Made by a program: the position numbers and the translations under genes
Part shown: one piece after another, positions 35,559 to 44,950 of the stretch
Position numbering within the stretch: the first letter of the stretch is position 1
How the letters are laid out: each line of letters opens with the position of its first letter
Assembly (NCBI GenBank): GCA_016219185.1
Contig: JACRBZ010000031.1
Span: forward strand, 62,001 to 126,000
Length of the DNA stretch: 64,000 bases
Origin: Deltaproteobacteria bacterium
Lineage (GTDB): Bacteria; Desulfobacterota; Desulfobacteria; Desulfobacterales; Desulfatirhabdiaceae
Direction: 5' to 3'
The notes under the pieces: generated by a model
The model's database searches: none
What the model saw: only the letters and a program-made list of their open reading frames with translations
What the model was told of the DNA's origin: nothing

Positions 35559-36620
35559 TCAGCGAATGCCTTTGAGCCGATAGACATACGCCAGAATTTC
35601 AGCAACGGTTCTGTACATCTCGAACGGAATATCGGCCCCGACATCCACGACTTTAAACAGGGCACGGGCCAGGGGTTTGTTCTCAACAACGGGAATACGA
35701 TTGGATCTGGCGATTTCCTTGATTTTTTCGGCGATGTAGCCGGCACCTTTGGCAACAACCTTTGGGGCCTGCATGTTTTTGGAATCGTATTTAAGGGCAA
35801 TCGCCAGATGGGTTGGATTGGTGATGACAACGGTTGCACCAGGAACACCATCCATCATTCGGCGCCTGGACATTTCCAGTTGAATGGAACGAATACGGGA
35901 TTTGATCTTGGGGTCTCCCTCGGTCTGCCTGGATTCTTCCTTGATTTCCTGTTTGGTCATTCGCAGATCTTTTTGATGCTGCCACCACTGGAACAGATAG
36001 TCCAGGCCTGCAATGGCAGCCATGGCCAGAAATGTATAGAGGCAGATTCGAAGCGAGATTCTGCCGATAAAAGCCCAGATGTCCATCACATCCATCTGGA
36101 TAAGAAGCGGCAGGGTCTGCGCCTCTCCTTTGATCAGAGAATACGCAAGCCCCCCCAGCACCAGAATTTTCCCAAGGGCTTTAATGACATCCACGGAAGA
36201 TCGGAATGAAAACAATTTACCTATCCCCTGAATCGGATTAAGTTTTGAAAATTTGGGAGACAGGGATTTGGTGGAGATCGTAAACCCAACCTGAAAAACG
36301 CTTGCAGCAACCCCGAGAATGAGCGTTGCCAGCATCACCGGGGAAACAATCAGTGCAAAGTCCGCCATCACATTGAGAATCAGGGTTTGAATGGAATCAT
36401 CTCTGAGAGAAATTGCGCCCATGCCACTGAAGTATCGCTGCATCACCCCGGCCATTCTGTGAATCATCCAGGACCCGGTCGCATAAAATGCGACAATGGC
36501 CCCAAGAAGAATGAGCGCCGAGGAGACTTCCTTGCTGTGAATTACCTGACCTTCTTCCCTGGCTTCTCTCTCATGCTTGGGCGTGGCCTGCTCGGTTTTC
36601 TCCTGATCATTATCCGCCAT
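35559..36620 (-). CDS. flhB: Flagellar export switch protein FlhB
   Basis: The protein has 353 residues. It starts with KTEQATPKHEREAREEGQV, which is typical, and has four membrane helices (about 33-55, 87-112, 148-165, 190-212). The self-cleaving motif NPTH is intact (N268-P269-T270-H271). Cleavage switches export from rod/hook to filament substrates together with FliK. The stop lies about 107 bases before flhA. The upstream fliR is 9 bases away. Confidence 0.97.
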   Translation of the reverse strand: MADNDQEKTEQATPKHEREAREEGQVIHSKEVSSALILLGAIVAFYATGSWMIHRMAGVMQRYFSGMGAISLRDDSIQTLILNVMADFALIVSPVMLATLILGVAASVFQVGFTISTKSLSPKFSKLNPIQGIGKLFSFRSSVDVIKALGKILVLGGLAYSLIKGEAQTLPLLIQMDVMDIWAFIGRISLRICLYTFLAMAAIAGLDYLFQWWQHQKDLRMTKQEIKEESRQTEGDPKIKSRIRSIQLEMSRRRMMDGVPGATVVITNPTHLAIALKYDSKNMQAPKVVAKGAGYIAEKIKEIARSNRIPVVENKPLARALFKVVDVGADIPFEMYRTVAEILAYVYRLKGIR

Positions 36621-36629
36621 GGATCTTTC

Positions 36630-37412
36630 CTAGGGTCCCATCAGTTTCAAAATCTGAAGTATGTCCTTTCCCAATCCGTTCAGCAGTTGACTTAAAAACG
36701 TCATCATCATCGGAAGTGAAAGAGAAAGAAAGAGAAATCCAATCAATATATTAACCGGCGTGGCCACCATAAACACATTCATCTGCGGAACGGTTCGGCC
36801 AACCAGGCCCAGGCCCAGACTGACCAGAAGAAGAGAAACGATCACGGGTGAACCTGCCTTGACCGCGGTCACGAACATTTCACCGGCAGCCTGAGAGAGG
36901 CGGGCCATGAGATTCCCCGAAGAATGAAAACCAAATGGCGGAATCAACGTAAAGCTCTCAACAAGTGCTCGAAAAACCCAGTGATGGGCATTGGTTGTTA
37001 AAAAAATCAAAATGGCAAACATATAAATCAGTTGGGAAATGACTGGCACCTGGCTACTGGACATGGGATCAATCACATTGGCAACGCTGAAACCCATTTG
37101 AAATGCCGCCAGTTCACCGGCCAGTTGAATGCCGGTGAAAATCAGCCGGATCAAAAAGCCGCAAATGACACCAATGAGTATTTCACAGGCAATACCAACG
37201 GCAAACTGAACCACGGAAGGGCCAAATGCAACCGGTTCAAGCCGGAGAATCGGATAAAGCACCAGGGTAATGGTAAAACAAAGCCCGATTTTAAACGCTA
37301 CGGGAATATTCCGGCTGTCAAAAACCGGTACGGTCAGTGTCATTGCGCTGACACGCAAAAAAATAAACAAAAAAAGCTGAATCTGAGGCAGGGAAATGGT
37401 GAGTGTGGTCAT
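36630..37412 (-). CDS. fliR: Flagellar export gate protein FliR
   Basis: The protein has 260 residues and is strongly hydrophobic, with about six membrane segments. The beginning LPQIQLFLFIFLRVSAM and the middle AFQMGFSVANVIDPMSSSQVP are characteristic. FliR forms the export gate core with FliP and FliQ. It sits in the conserved order fliP-fliQ-fliR-flhB. Confidence 0.95.
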   Translation of the reverse strand: MTTLTISLPQIQLFLFIFLRVSAMTLTVPVFDSRNIPVAFKIGLCFTITLVLYPILRLEPVAFGPSVVQFAVGIACEILIGVICGFLIRLIFTGIQLAGELAAFQMGFSVANVIDPMSSSQVPVISQLIYMFAILIFLTTNAHHWVFRALVESFTLIPPFGFHSSGNLMARLSQAAGEMFVTAVKAGSPVIVSLLLVSLGLGLVGRTVPQMNVFMVATPVNILIGFLFLSLSLPMMMTFLSQLLNGLGKDILQILKLMGP

Positions 37413-37485
37413 ATTGTCAGAAGCCAGAACTCAGAATGAGGTTGGTATCAATGATATTCTGAAAGACGGACTCCTCTGGATACGG

Positions 37486-37755
37486 TCAGCGAACGGTTGT
37501 CGGCAGATTGACAATGACATTGCGGGTAAAATCCACCATCACTTCCATCATCCAGGGAAAGAAGATGATCAGGGCAATCCCGACCGCAATCATCTTGGGA
37601 ATCAGCACCAGCGTCATTTCATTAATCTGGGTTGCGGCCTGAAACACGCTGACCAGAACCCCGGCGATCAGGCCCACCAAGAGTACAGGCATCGACAGCA
37701 GGGCCGCTGTTTTCATGGCTTCCAGAAAAAAACCCGTTACAAATTCCGGCGTCAT
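37486..37755 (-). CDS. fliQ: Flagellar export gate protein FliQ
   Basis: The protein has 89 residues with two membrane helices (about 13-38 and 50-72). ALLSMPVLLVGLIAGVLVSVFQAATQINEMTL matches the FliQ core, including the conserved FQAATQINE. It lies 14 bases after fliP and 73 bases before fliR. Confidence 0.96.
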   Translation of the reverse strand: MTPEFVTGFFLEAMKTAALLSMPVLLVGLIAGVLVSVFQAATQINEMTLVLIPKMIAVGIALIIFFPWMMEVMVDFTRNVIVNLPTTVR

Positions 37756-37769
37756 CGGCTATGCTCCTT

Positions 37770-38564
37770 TCACACGAATCCCTTGACCAGAGAGCCCACG
37801 ATCAGATTCCATCCATCCACCAGAACAAACAGGAGCAATTTAAACGGCAGGGAAATCATGATGGGCGGAAGCATCATCATGCCCATGGACAGCAGAACGC
37901 TGGCAACCACCATATCAAGGATCAGAAATGGAATGAAAAGCAGAAAACCCAGTTGAAAGGCCGTCTTCAGCTCGCTGATGATAAACGCGGGGATCATGAC
38001 CATCGTCGGAACATCAGCAGGCGTATCGGGCCGTTTCAGCCCTGCAATTTCGATGAAAAGGGCCAGGTCTTTTTCCCGAATCTGTTTATACATGAATTTA
38101 CGAATGGGAGTTAAGGCCGTATTGAGCGCCTGTTCAGAACTGATTTTTTTCTCCAGGAACGGCTGGACGGCATTCTGGTTTACATCCTGCCAGACCGGGG
38201 TCATGACATAAAAAGTCAGAAACATGGCCAGGCCGATAAGAATTTGATTTGGCGGCATCTGCTGGGTACCCATGGCCTGGCGAAGCAGAGAAAGCACGAT
38301 AATAAACCGCGTAAAGGATGTCAGCATGATCAAAATCGCGGGAGCAATGGACAGCAGGGTCAGGGCCGCGAAAATCTGAATCACGACCGAAGCATCTTCA
38401 GGTCCCTTTGCTTTATCCATGGCAATGGAGATCATCGGAAAGTTACCGGAAGGCTGCGCATCTGCCCCCCATACCGCGGATACCAGCACCATTCCAATGA
38501 CCACGGATCCGATAATACTCCCCAAAAGGCGGGATCGTGGAATTTGAATACCCTGAATTCTCAT
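37770..38564 (-). CDS. fliP: Flagellar export gate protein FliP
   Basis: The protein has 264 residues. An N-terminal cleavable signal-like helix is followed by the conserved [20 protein letters not shown], the [20 protein letters not shown] segment and [26 protein letters not shown]. FliP pentamers form the export pore with FliQ and FliR. The gene is next to fliO, its usual assembly partner. Confidence 0.97.
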   Translation of the reverse strand: MRIQGIQIPRSRLLGSIIGSVVIGMVLVSAVWGADAQPSGNFPMISIAMDKAKGPEDASVVIQIFAALTLLSIAPAILIMLTSFTRFIIVLSLLRQAMGTQQMPPNQILIGLAMFLTFYVMTPVWQDVNQNAVQPFLEKKISSEQALNTALTPIRKFMYKQIREKDLALFIEIAGLKRPDTPADVPTMVMIPAFIISELKTAFQLGFLLFIPFLILDMVVASVLLSMGMMMLPPIMISLPFKLLLFVLVDGWNLIVGSLVKGFV

Positions 38565-38570
38565 TAAACC

Positions 38571-38903
38571 TCACGCCTTATCCGAAACCGGCTGCTGGCA
38601 GCGGACCGCTGATATCTGGTTCCGGGTTTCCACATCAACAATTTTATCCAGCAACTGCATGCGGTCCCCGGTCATACCGATAACCAGAACAGCGCCCGGA
38701 ACCTCGATAAGAGCGATTTGTTTTTTTATCCCTATGGCGCGGACATTCAGCACCCGAATCAGTTGATCTGCCTTCCGGGTGGATCCGGCGGTATGAAGCA
38801 GGCGTTTCATAAGATGAAGGCAGGCATACAGAACCCCGATAAGAACAACCAATATTCCGATCATTTTCAGGGTCGTATAAATGAAATTGGGCGGATCCAT
38901 CAC
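38571..38903 (-). CDS. fliO: FliP assembly factor FliO
   Basis: The protein has 110 residues with one N-terminal membrane helix (TLKMIGILVVLIGVLYACLHLM) and a small cytoplasmic beta domain (IRVLNVRAIGIKKQIALIEV, VLVIGMTGDRMQLL) matching FliO. It helps FliP ring formation. Its start overlaps the fliN stop by four bases (ATGA), and fliP follows six bases on. Confidence 0.9.
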   Translation of the reverse strand: MMDPPNFIYTTLKMIGILVVLIGVLYACLHLMKRLLHTAGSTRKADQLIRVLNVRAIGIKKQIALIEVPGAVLVIGMTGDRMQLLDKIVDVETRNQISAVRCQQPVSDKA

Positions 38904-39274
38904 CGCAGTCTCTCGATCCGCTCCATCGGGCTGATGATTTCCGTCAGGCGGATTCCGTATTTTTCATTGATGACAACGACTTCACCTCTTGCAATCAACC
39001 GCTGGTTGGCAAGTACCTCAAGGGTTTCGCCGGCAATTTTGGACAATTCAACAACCGATCCCTGCCCCAGTTTCAGCAGATCATTGATCATCAGGGTTGT
39101 TCGACCCAGTTCAACTGAAATTTCCAGGGGGATATCCAGAATAAAATCCATATTGGATTTTTGAGAAACGGATTTATCAGCGGATCCGCTGCTTTGGGCA
39201 CCCGGCGATCCCTGGCCGGATTTAGGGGCGTAAGGGGCGCTGGATTTCATTTTATTTGGATCGCCCATCGTCAT
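38900..39274 (-). CDS. fliN: C-ring switch protein FliN
   Basis: The protein has 124 residues. A low-complexity N-terminus (about 1-40) precedes the SpoA domain, MDFILDIPLEISVELGRTTL with LLKLGQGSVVELSKIAGETL and IARGEVVVINEKYGIRLTEI. FliN forms the base of the C-ring and binds FliH. AGGAG lies six bases before ATG 39274. The gene overlaps the end of fliM by 23 bases. Confidence 0.96.
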   Translation of the reverse strand: MTMGDPNKMKSSAPYAPKSGQGSPGAQSSGSADKSVSQKSNMDFILDIPLEISVELGRTTLMINDLLKLGQGSVVELSKIAGETLEVLANQRLIARGEVVVINEKYGIRLTEIISPMERIERLR

Positions 39275-40253
39275 GATGATCTCCTTTGGGGCTTAGCAAC
39301 GCCGTAATTTCGACCGCCCGATTGCCCTTGGCAACTCCGGGAAACCCCAAATATTTTGGAACGCCGGCAATATTCATGGTAATCAGGTCATCAGGCCCGG
39401 AATTGAGTTTAAGGATATCCGCCACCTGAAGGTTCAGCAAATCGCTTACGGACTGAACCGTTCTTCCCAGCTCTGCGACCACGACAACGGAAGTATCGTC
39501 CAGCAAGTGCTCCAGTTGAGGCTTCCAGGCATAGGCCATATCTTTTTCTCGCAGATATTTGCTGGAAAGCTTCTCTTTTATCGGCTCCAGCATCAGATAT
39601 GACACACACAAGTAAATATTGCCTGAGAATTCTTTTCCATGCAGTAAAAACACGATGACCATCACCAGGTCACTGGAATTAACGACGTGAACGAATTCGG
39701 ATTTAGTTTCGGTTTTTTTCAATGCGATTTTGACAGGAAACAGAAATTCCCAGGCTCTCTCGAAATTGGATAAAACTTCCATGGCAAATTTCCGCATCAT
39801 CCTTAGCTCTATCAGGGTAAAATCCCTGACCTGGGTAAGGGGTTTTCCGTCACCCCCAAACATGCAATCAATCAGAGAAAACACCAGATCCGTTTCAATG
39901 GCGAGCAGGCCTGATCCGATCAGGGGATCCATGCTGAAGATATTGTAGCAGGTCGGATTCGGGAAAGCCTTGATGAAATCACCATACTTGACCATTTCCG
40001 TTGAAACCAGCGAAACCTCAATGGAGCGCTGAAGGCTTGCGGAAAGCGCTCCTTGAAGCGTTCCGGTAAATTTATCGTAGACCTCCCCCAGCGCGTAGAA
40101 TTCATCCCGCATGATAATGCGCTGGGACGTCAGATCGTAAGTCTCAACCTTGGGGCCCTGCGCAATGGCCTCTGCCTCAAGATTTACTTCGCCCTTGGCC
40201 ATTGCGCCAAGAAGGGCGTCAATTTCTTCCTGTGATAATATCTGGTCAGACAT
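39252..40253 (-). CDS. fliM: C-ring switch protein FliM
   Basis: The protein has 333 residues from ATG 40253. The N-terminal CheY-P-binding peptide MSDQILSQEEIDALL is intact, so CheY regulation should work. The middle domain (FTGTLQGALSASLQRSIEV, MFGGDGKPLTQVRDFTLIE) binds FliG, and the C-terminal SpoA domain resembles FliN. An upstream TTG at 40283 would add ten residues, but the ATG gives the family's exact N-terminus. No strong ribosome site is seen; translation may depend on the upstream fliL. Confidence 0.95.
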   Translation of the reverse strand: MSDQILSQEEIDALLGAMAKGEVNLEAEAIAQGPKVETYDLTSQRIIMRDEFYALGEVYDKFTGTLQGALSASLQRSIEVSLVSTEMVKYGDFIKAFPNPTCYNIFSMDPLIGSGLLAIETDLVFSLIDCMFGGDGKPLTQVRDFTLIELRMMRKFAMEVLSNFERAWEFLFPVKIALKKTETKSEFVHVVNSSDLVMVIVFLLHGKEFSGNIYLCVSYLMLEPIKEKLSSKYLREKDMAYAWKPQLEHLLDDTSVVVVAELGRTVQSVSDLLNLQVADILKLNSGPDDLITMNIAGVPKYLGFPGVAKGNRAVEITALLSPKGDHHDDGRSK

Positions 40254-40269
40254 AAGGGTTCGCCGGCAT

Positions 40270-40731
40270 TTACTGGATAACAAACTCCGTAAAATATATT
40301 TTTTTCACAACCTCTTTACCCAACAATACATTCAGGTTGGAGATGATTTCGTTGCGAAGCGAATTCTTTCCTTCCGTGGTTTGAAGCTCATCCACCTTTC
40401 TGGAAGGAAGGATCATCAAAATGCTGTCCCGGACTTGCGGAAGTCGTTTCGTCAGCTCTTCGGCAAATTTCGGATCTCCCAGCTCAAGGCCCATGGTAAC
40501 TCTCAGGTATCGTTTTCCGCCCTGGTCCGACAGGTTCACAATGAAGGAATCAAGAGAGAAAACAGGACCCATGCCGCCTTGGTCGCTTTTTTCAGGCGTT
40601 TTGGCGGACTCCACTTCTTTCGGTTTATCCAGCGTGGAAAGCTTCTGCCACAGCATGAAGAACCCACCGCCAATGACCGAAAAAACGATCAACGCAATCC
40701 CTGACATAATAATAATATTTTTCTTTGACAT
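40270..40731 (-). CDS. fliL: Basal-body stator-associated protein FliL
   Basis: The protein has 153 residues. One N-terminal membrane helix (IIIMSGIALIVFSVIGGGFFML) and the periplasmic domain (DSFIVNLSDQGGKRYLRVTM, RDSILMILPSRKVDEL, IYFTEFVIQ) are diagnostic. FliL rings surround stators and raise torque. It follows the motA-motB'-motB genes by three bases, consistent with joint action. Confidence 0.95.
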   Translation of the reverse strand: MSKKNIIIMSGIALIVFSVIGGGFFMLWQKLSTLDKPKEVESAKTPEKSDQGGMGPVFSLDSFIVNLSDQGGKRYLRVTMGLELGDPKFAEELTKRLPQVRDSILMILPSRKVDELQTTEGKNSLRNEIISNLNVLLGKEVVKKIYFTEFVIQ

Positions 40732-40734
40732 ATT

Positions 40735-41472
40735 TTACGAATCCATCATCTCCAGAATAATTTCAACACGACGGTTTTTCCCCCTGTTTTCCGGACTGTC
40801 ATTCGGGTAAAGTGGCTTGGATTCGCCGTAACCCACTGCCGAAAGCCGCTGGGGAACTATTTTCCCGATATCGGTAAAGTATTTGACCACATGCACGGCC
40901 CTGGCAATCGAAAGATCCCAATTCGACGGAAACCGCCCGCTTCGAATCGCCACATTGTCGGTATGCCCTTCAATGCGGACATCGAATCCATTGCCTTGAA
41001 GAACCTGAATGATTTTATTCAAAACCGGATATCCCTCTGGCCTGAGTTCTGAAATGCCGCTTTGAAACAGAATACCATCTGAAAGCGTAATAGATAGTCC
41101 CTTCGGGGTTTGAATAATCGTAATTTCAGGATCATTGGCCAGATCATCAATAGCATTCCGAGACACTTCTGATAACTGGGAAGTCGCAATTGAAGAATCA
41201 CCAGAAACTTCCTGAGTTGCCGGCTCCGCCGGCTGAATGGGTCTGACAATCTGAACTCCGACTTTTTTTCCTTCCCGCAGCACCCCCAGTGCACCCTGAA
41301 ATGACCCGACAAGCTTTTCGGATTTCAGGGAATTGATATTGCCCATCGCAAACATGAGAACAAAAAAAACCATCAGGAGGGTGATCAAGTCATTGAAGGT
41401 TATCAACCATCCTGGAGGGTTCGAAACTTCATGTTCATTTCCGATGATGATTCTACAATTATTTTCTCTCAT
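40735..41472 (-). CDS. MotB-type stator protein with ion-binding Asp (locus 2)
   Basis: The protein has 245 residues. The membrane helix WLITFNDLITLLMVFFVLMFA carries the expected Asp (D28, six after the Trp). The OmpA-like peptidoglycan-binding domain has RIEGHTDNVAIRSGRFPSNW and NRGKNRRVEIIL. It should form a stator with the MotA at 42200-42997. Its start overlaps the stop of the neighbouring MotB-like gene by four bases. The two MotB-like proteins share about half of their OmpA region by eye, which suggests an old duplication. Confidence 0.9.
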   Translation of the reverse strand: MRENNCRIIIGNEHEVSNPPGWLITFNDLITLLMVFFVLMFAMGNINSLKSEKLVGSFQGALGVLREGKKVGVQIVRPIQPAEPATQEVSGDSSIATSQLSEVSRNAIDDLANDPEITIIQTPKGLSITLSDGILFQSGISELRPEGYPVLNKIIQVLQGNGFDVRIEGHTDNVAIRSGRFPSNWDLSIARAVHVVKYFTDIGKIVPQRLSAVGYGESKPLYPNDSPENRGKNRRVEIILEMMDS

Positions 41473-42203
41473 TGAACAACCTTTTTAATTTCATTTCGAA
41501 AAAAAAGGAGTTCGACCCGGCGATTTCTGGCCCTGTTTTCCGGGGTATCATTGGGGAAAAGGGGTTTGTATTCGCCAAAGCCTGCGGCCAGCAGCCGTTC
41601 AGCAGCAATAATGCGTTTGTCCAGAAGATACCGAACGACATTCACGGCCCGTGACGTGGATAACTCCCAGTTGGATGGATACCGGCTGGTGCGGATGGGT
41701 GCATTGTCCGTATGGCCTTCAATACGGAGGCTGTATGACGGATGATTCGCAACTATCGTTCCAACATGCTCGATCAGCTTTCTGGCTTCCGGAAGAATAT
41801 CTGCCTGTCCTGCCGCAAACAAAATCCGATCTGAAAGCTGAAGGATCAGCCCTTTTTCGGAAACAGATACTTTAACCCCGTTTTCCATCCCCAGTTCACT
41901 GGTCATTTCCTGAACATTGCTATATATTCCCGCAAGCTCACTGTCAATATTTACCATATCCGGGGCAACCGGCAATGCAACCTCGCCGGATTCAAAGCGC
42001 TGACCGCCGCTGAAAATACCGACTGCCATTGAAAACGACCTGGCCGCCCGGACCAGTTTCGAACGGTCTTTCACTGAATATGCACACAGCAGGATAAAAA
42101 AACACAGCAGCATGATGATGAACCCGGCATATACAATTGCCCAGTCATTATTGGAAACTGGGAGGGGATCACGCGATATGCCGTATCTGGAATTGGGGTT
42201 CAT
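41469..42203 (-). CDS. MotB-like protein lacking the ion-binding Asp (locus 2)
   Basis: The protein has 244 residues. The domain plan equals its neighbour's: one membrane helix (WAIVYAGFIIMLLCFFILLCA) and an OmpA-like domain (RIEGHTDNAPIRTSRYPSNW). The residue six after the Trp, Asp in working MotB proteins, is Gly27. It therefore should not conduct ions as a homodimer. It could form a mixed stator, be a wall anchor or regulate its partner. It overlaps motA and the other motB gene by four bases each, so all three are made together. Confidence 0.85.
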   Translation of the reverse strand: MNPNSRYGISRDPLPVSNNDWAIVYAGFIIMLLCFFILLCAYSVKDRSKLVRAARSFSMAVGIFSGGQRFESGEVALPVAPDMVNIDSELAGIYSNVQEMTSELGMENGVKVSVSEKGLILQLSDRILFAAGQADILPEARKLIEHVGTIVANHPSYSLRIEGHTDNAPIRTSRYPSNWELSTSRAVNVVRYLLDKRIIAAERLLAAGFGEYKPLFPNDTPENRARNRRVELLFFRNEIKKVVQ

Positions 42204-42997
42204 GACGCTGCCGAACGCAATGGCCTGATGTTTCCATTGGATGTTTTTTGAAGAACTTTCGGTGAAATGAAAGCTTTCAATTTTTGCTCGACAATCCGGT
42301 GGTTGTCTCCTGACTGAATCGCCAGAATGCCTTCCAGAATCATCTGCTTGACCAGCATCTCCTGCTTGCTGCGGGTTCTCAGCTTTCCAGCAATGGGATT
42401 GAAGATCAGGTTCGCCAGGACAGAGCCATAAAACGTGGTCAGGAGGGCAACCGCCATCGGCCCGCCAATCAAGCTGGGGTCATTCATCTGCCTGAGCATC
42501 TGCACCAGACCGATGAGGGTTCCCAGCATTCCCATGGATGGGGCATAGGCTCCCATTGTCGAAAAAATTTCGGCACCTATTTTATGGCGCTCCCCGACAT
42601 AAGCGATTTCCGTGCTCAACACATCTTCAATGGCGCTGGATTCCAAACCATCAATTGCCATCTGGATGCCCTTGATCAGAAACGGATCATTCAGCTTTTT
42701 CATCTGGGATTCAAATGAAAGAATGCCTTCAATCCGAGCTTTCTTGGCGATTTGAACCATTATGGGAATCAGCGTTGTTGGGGATTGGTGGCGGTGTAAA
42801 AATACATTTCTGGCAATGCCGAAAACGCTCATCACCTCGGAAATCGGATAAGCGATCAGCGTTGCGCCCATGGTTCCACCGATAACGATCATCAGGGAAG
42901 GATAATCCAGAAACCACATCCCCGATCCACCCATCAGAATGGCGCTGACCACCAGCACACCCGCTACCAGGATACCCATCAGTGTCGTGATATCCAT
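42200..42997 (-). CDS. motA: Stator protein MotA (locus 2)
   Basis: The protein has 265 residues. Four membrane helices are visible: about 3-22, 30-50, 148-170 and 180-205 (YAPSMGMLGTLIGLVQML, GPMAVALLTTFYGSVLANLI). The length and shorter cytoplasmic loop resemble the PomA branch of MotA, as in sodium stators, more than the 287-residue MotA at 12918; ion choice cannot be settled from sequence. It is followed by two MotB-like genes and fliL. Confidence 0.93.
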   Translation of the reverse strand: MDITTLMGILVAGVLVVSAILMGGSGMWFLDYPSLMIVIGGTMGATLIAYPISEVMSVFGIARNVFLHRHQSPTTLIPIMVQIAKKARIEGILSFESQMKKLNDPFLIKGIQMAIDGLESSAIEDVLSTEIAYVGERHKIGAEIFSTMGAYAPSMGMLGTLIGLVQMLRQMNDPSLIGGPMAVALLTTFYGSVLANLIFNPIAGKLRTRSKQEMLVKQMILEGILAIQSGDNHRIVEQKLKAFISPKVLQKTSNGNIRPLRSAAS

Positions 42998-43021
42998 AAA
43001 GTACAGTCTCCTTAAAAATCA

Positions 43022-43255
43022 TCAATGAAGGATGTCCGGAAACTGCTGAAGAACATCTGCTGCCGAAGCTTGATTCTGAAAGACCATTCGTCGGTAGTCC
43101 AATATTCTTCTGGATAATTCTTCAACAGGTTCCTTGACCATCAACCGGTCCTTGTTCGTGAAGGTAATCAGCGTATCCGGCGTGGCCTGAACCGAATGGA
43201 TACTTTCGGCATTCACGATAATTTCAGTATTGTTTAAACGGGTTACCTTGATCAT
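43022..43255 (-). CDS. flbD: FlbD-family flagellar protein
   Basis: The protein has 77 residues. MIKVTRLNNTEIIVNAESIH and DTLITFTNKDRLMVKEPVEE match the short FlbD family found beside flgE and motA. This small protein is unrelated to the Caulobacter regulator of the same name; its role is unclear. AAGGAGGT lies six bases before ATG 43255, so a longer frame starting at 43324 is rejected. Confidence 0.92.
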   Translation of the reverse strand: MIKVTRLNNTEIIVNAESIHSVQATPDTLITFTNKDRLMVKEPVEELSRRILDYRRMVFQNQASAADVLQQFPDILH

Positions 43256-43339
43256 AAGACGACCTCCTTTTTGTGACAGCGCCAAGTAGCGGCATGAGGC
43301 GGATTGCTTCCTTACCCCTGTCACTGGTGATAATTTGAA

Positions 43340-44143
43340 TTACCGCTTCATATTGACCAGTTCCTGCAGGATTTCGTCGCTGGTTGTAATGACCTTGGAA
43401 CAGGCTGAAAAAGCCCGCTGGGCCGTAATCATGTTGACAAATTCCTTGGCGATATCGACATTGGACATTTCAATGGATTCCGGGTCGACTGAACCCAAAC
43501 CATTTGAATTCGGGACTCCGATTTTTTCCATGGCCCCTGGAGTGGTCTTTGAGTAAAGGTTGTTGCTATTTTTAGCCATCACGGATCTATCCGTCGTATC
43601 ACAAACCACAGCCTGAAACAGAGCTGTCTTCACCGGTGGTGTAGCGATAGTTTCAGCCCAATACACTCCATCACTGTCAACTGTAACATTCTGATATTTC
43701 GTTGGATCAATGGTTATCGGAACAGGAACCGGGGGATTGGCTGGTGGATTGGCATAGACACATCCCTGAACCACCATGCCCGAAGATGTTGTAAGATTCC
43801 CACTGGCATCAAAATTGAATTCACCGTCACGGGTATAAAAAGTATCTCCACTGGCGTCTTTGACCATAAAAAATCCGCTGCCGGCAATCGCCATGTCATA
43901 GGGATTCGTTGTTCTTTGAATGGTTCCTTGATTCCAGTCATAGCTGACATCACCCAGCATGACCCCGCTGCCAATTTCATTACCTGTAAATCCGCCGACA
44001 GATGGGTTGATCAAACTTTCAAAAGAAAGTATCGAACCCTTATATCCCATGGTATTGACATTGGCGATATTGTCGCCGATAACCGCCATTCTCTGGGTAT
44101 TGGCCGTCAGGCCGGATATTCCTGAATACATTGAACTAAGCAT
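43340..44143 (-). CDS. flgE: Short flagellar hook protein FlgE
   Basis: The protein has 267 residues. It starts MLSSMYSGISGLTANTQRMA with IGDNIANVNTMGYKGS, and ends [20 protein letters not shown], the FlgE/F/G ends. Position directly after flgD and before flbD marks it as the hook protein. It is much shorter than enteric FlgE (about 400) but close to the Bacillus hook protein (about 264), so it probably lacks an outer domain. It could instead be a FlgG-like rod protein, with the true hook gene elsewhere. Confidence 0.85.
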   Translation of the reverse strand: MLSSMYSGISGLTANTQRMAVIGDNIANVNTMGYKGSILSFESLINPSVGGFTGNEIGSGVMLGDVSYDWNQGTIQRTTNPYDMAIAGSGFFMVKDASGDTFYTRDGEFNFDASGNLTTSSGMVVQGCVYANPPANPPVPVPITIDPTKYQNVTVDSDGVYWAETIATPPVKTALFQAVVCDTTDRSVMAKNSNNLYSKTTPGAMEKIGVPNSNGLGSVDPESIEMSNVDIAKEFVNMITAQRAFSACSKVITTSDEILQELVNMKR

Positions 44144-44222
44144 ATAAACGTCCTCCTCATGTTAATATTAGTGTTATGTGTCAAGCATTCTGTCTGAAGA
44201 AAGAGCCTGCCTTGCCGTTGAC

Positions 44223-44891
44223 TTAATTCGTCGGTTCCGTCACCTCGATAATCGCTGAATAGGGGATTTCAATGCCATTTGACAGCAGATAGGTATTGGA
44301 ATCGTGATAGCTGACGCCTGTCACAATATCCTCGACATAGGCAGCCGTACTCATGACATTTCCATCCTTGTCGGTTGCCTGAACCGAAAAAGAATAGGTT
44401 CCGGCAGCCACTGTATTGCCGTTATCATCCTTGCCATCCCAGATAACACTCTGCTGGCCTGCGGTCATCTGATCCATTTCGATTTTCTTGACGGTTTGAC
44501 CGGTTGAGTCGAGGATACTGACATAAACCTTATCTGCGTCTTCACCCAGTTGATACTGAACTTCATGCGTTTCACCGGAGCTAATTTGAAACATGGCGCC
44601 GCTGGCCTTAATCGTTTTACCGACAAAACTGACAGCCTGCGCATTATTGATGGATTGATTGAACGCCTGGACAATCTTGAGATTATCATTGACGTTCGTT
44701 AATTGTTCCAGAGAAGTGAACTGCGCGAGCTCGGCAACGAACTGCGTGCTGTCCGCGGGATTCAACGGGTCCTGGTTCTGAAGCTGCGTGATCATAAGGG
44801 TCAGGAAATCATTTTTACCCAGGGTACTGGAACCCGAGCTGTATAAATTATTCGCAGACGAAGTGGATGTGCTAACGGCTGAAACAGTCAT
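44223..44891 (-). CDS. flgD: Hook cap / hook assembly protein FlgD
   Basis: The protein has 222 residues. The N-terminal export and cap region has LGKNDFLTLMITQLQNQDPL and STQFVAELAQFTSLEQLTNV; a C-terminal FlgD Ig-like/tudor part has IWDGKDDNGNTVAAGTYSF. FlgD caps the growing hook and is replaced by FlgK. It lies between fliK and flgE, as usual. Confidence 0.96.
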   Translation of the reverse strand: MTVSAVSTSTSSANNLYSSGSSTLGKNDFLTLMITQLQNQDPLNPADSTQFVAELAQFTSLEQLTNVNDNLKIVQAFNQSINNAQAVSFVGKTIKASGAMFQISSGETHEVQYQLGEDADKVYVSILDSTGQTVKKIEMDQMTAGQQSVIWDGKDDNGNTVAAGTYSFSVQATDKDGNVMSTAAYVEDIVTGVSYHDSNTYLLSNGIEIPYSAIIEVTEPTN

Positions 44892-44950
44892 GATCCCCCC
44901 CCATATATCGGACGTGAGAAAGTCGGAGATTGTTTTCCGGTATTGGTTTA

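Noticed and set aside
35409-36209. Plus-strand open frame of 266 codons
   Set aside because: It is the antisense shadow of flhB, with no motif or ribosome site.
43262-43325. GTGACAG/CTGTCAC inverted repeat between flgE and flbD
   Set aside because: Seven pairs with a loop of about 40 bases could occur by chance.
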